A DNA stretch of 62,151 bases, taken from NCBI GenBank assembly GCA_900314775.1, contig OMWM01000006.1:1-62151 (forward strand), written 5' to 3'. The position numbers were made by a program, and so were the translations under genes. Below are positions 61,269 to 62,151 of this stretch, one piece after another (the stretch's first letter is position 1; each line of letters begins with the position of its first letter). Below the pieces are notes generated by a model, which was not told the DNA's origin, did not search any database, and saw only the letters and a program-made list of their open reading frames with translations. Source of the DNA: an uncultured Eubacteriales bacterium. Lineage in GTDB: Bacteria > Bacillota > Clostridia > Lachnospirales > Lachnospiraceae.

Positions 61269-61940
61269 ATGAATCTGCTGACGATACTGGCGCTGCTTAT
61301 TCTGGCAGTCTGCGCCATTGGCGGTCTGGCGAGAGGCTTTGTCAAAACTGTCTTTACGCTTGTCGGGCTGGTGGCTGCGATTGCAGCCGCCGTTTTTCTT
61401 TCTCCGCACCTGAGCAGCTATCTCGCGGAGACTTCTCTCTACGATGATATTGAGACGCAGGTGGAAAAGGCAGTCGACGATACCGGCTCTTCACAGGAAG
61501 GACTGACAATGGGCGACGCGGCCAGAATATTTGCCCTGCCCTCGATGCTGAGCAGTGAACTGCAGAGCAGCAGCGAAGGCTACCCGGAGGGAGGCCTCAC
61601 GGCTTATACGGTTACCTATGTGACCGGGAAAATCATCGATGTCATCGCTTTTATTATCGTACTGGCGGCGGTGTGGATTATTATCGCGCTGATTGCCCAT
61701 GCCCTGGATCATCTGGCCCGCAAGCCGGTGCTGAATGCGCTGAACCGCTTCGGCGGACTGGCGATCGGCCTGCTCAAGGGAATGCTGATCCTGTGGATTT
61801 TCTGCCTGCTTATCATGCTGGCAGTCAGCTTCAATATAGGAAACGATCTGTATGCCCAGATCCAGGAGAGCACTTTCCTCAGCTGGGTCTATGATAACAA
61901 TTTACTGCTGACACTTCTCGGCGGACTGATCGGTGCATGA
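61269..61940 (+). CDS. CvpA family membrane protein
   Basis: 223 residues with four membrane segments. The start NLLTILALLILAVCAIGGLARGF is the typical CvpA signature. The middle has a polar stretch with SSEGYPEGG, and the last helices end ALNRFGGLAIGLLKGMLILWI. The family is named for colicin V production in E. coli; in Clostridia its role is unclear. It follows the DUF5711 gene by 18 bases and ends before a terminator. Confidence 0.88.
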   Translation: MNLLTILALLILAVCAIGGLARGFVKTVFTLVGLVAAIAAAVFLSPHLSSYLAETSLYDDIETQVEKAVDDTGSSQEGLTMGDAARIFALPSMLSSELQSSSEGYPEGGLTAYTVTYVTGKIIDVIAFIIVLAAVWIIIALIAHALDHLARKPVLNALNRFGGLAIGLLKGMLILWIFCLLIMLAVSFNIGNDLYAQIQESTFLSWVYDNNLLLTLLGGLIGA

Positions 61941-61945
61941 GAAAA

Positions 61946-61990
61946 CAGGCCCGTGAAACGGCGTATTTACGCTGTTTTACGGGCTTGTAA
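61946..61990 (+). terminator. Terminator of the dnaX-cvpA operon
   Basis: A 19-bp stem with three G-U pairs (61946-61964 with 61971-61989), 6-base loop, with an A-rich tail on the right. It would also act for transcripts from the other side. Confidence 0.85.
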
Positions 61991-62000
61991 AATAAAAATG

Positions 62001-62048
62001 AAATTTTTTAAAAAAAGTGTTGACAAGACCCCGGAAACCTGATATATT
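62001..62048 (+). promoter_or_regulatory. Strong promoter, probably of an rRNA operon
   Basis: TTGACA at 62020-62025 and TATATT at 62043-62048 have a 17-base spacer. An AT tract with A/T runs (62001-62016) resembles an UP element. The following leader contains a GCCGCTGAGAGCGGC hairpin and no open frame, as in leaders before 16S rRNA. The rRNA itself lies past the window, so this is an inference. Confidence 0.6.
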
Positions 62049-62151
62049 ACTTTTGTTGCCGCTGAGAGCGGCGATCACATTGAAAACTTAATAACAGTAC
62101 AATCCCGAAAATTCTTTTACAGAATTATTCAAGAACAAAAACCAAGTAAAG

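Overview
The window looks like a chromosome segment of a mid-GC Clostridia (Firmicutes), most likely a Lachnospiraceae-type gut anaerobe; this is inferred from gene content and not proven. Supporting features are a large SRP RNA with an Alu domain, tRNA genes without encoded CCA, LL-diaminopimelate aminotransferase, a MurT/GatD-like pair, a C_GCAxxG_C_C protein, DUF4230 and DUF5711 proteins, a zinc-ribbon/TPM pair, and a Gram-positive LexA box. Most genes start with a strong AGGAGG-type ribosome site; TTG and GTG starts occur (murT, tadA, eutS).

Layout. 0-9.4 kb: DUF4230 protein, a stand-alone EF-Tu domain III-like protein, SOS-controlled dinB, an exonuclease, ilvB-ilvN-trmB and a convergent AI-2E exporter. 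9.6-17.3 kb: tRNA-Lys, a Zn-phospholipase-like protein, an unlisted 41-residue membrane peptide, an L,D-transpeptidase, ispD, tadA, a PHP phosphatase, dapL, an inositol-phosphatase-like gene and the SRP RNA. 17.5-18.7 kb: a nitrilase. 18.9-21.2 kb: murT plus a GatD-like partner that lacks the catalytic residues, then tRNA-Thr. 21.4-24.1 kb: a small AT-richer exopolysaccharide insert (Wzy-like polymerase and UDP-glucose dehydrogenase).

24.3-32.4 kb holds the most unusual block. A LysR regulator is divergent from a six-gene operon of acyl-CoA dehydrogenase, DUF3311 protein, Na+/solute symporter, CoA-transferase, second acyl-CoA dehydrogenase and a compact fused electron-transfer flavoprotein. 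Its promoter region shares an ungapped, position-conserved module with the nitrilase promoter 8 kb away, including a T-N11-A LysR core. I infer one regulon in which a carboxylic acid, imported or released from a nitrile, is activated to a CoA ester and oxidised or reduced through the fused ETF. The substrate is unknown.

32.4-45.4 kb: C_GCAxxG_C_C protein, AEC transporter, a MraZ-like protein with pncB, MgtC, an ABC importer ending in a glycerophosphodiesterase, an orphan microcompartment trio (EutN-EutS-EutP) and the zinc-ribbon/TPM pair. 45.6-51.9 kb: an oligopeptide ABC transporter (DFABC order) and a cyclophilin. 52.0-56.2 kb: parC and parE on the minus strand. 56.4-61.9 kb: 6-phosphofructokinase, dnaX-ybaB-recR, a DUF5711 protein and a CvpA protein, ending in a terminator. 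The window closes with a strong promoter that probably drives an rRNA operon beyond the edge.
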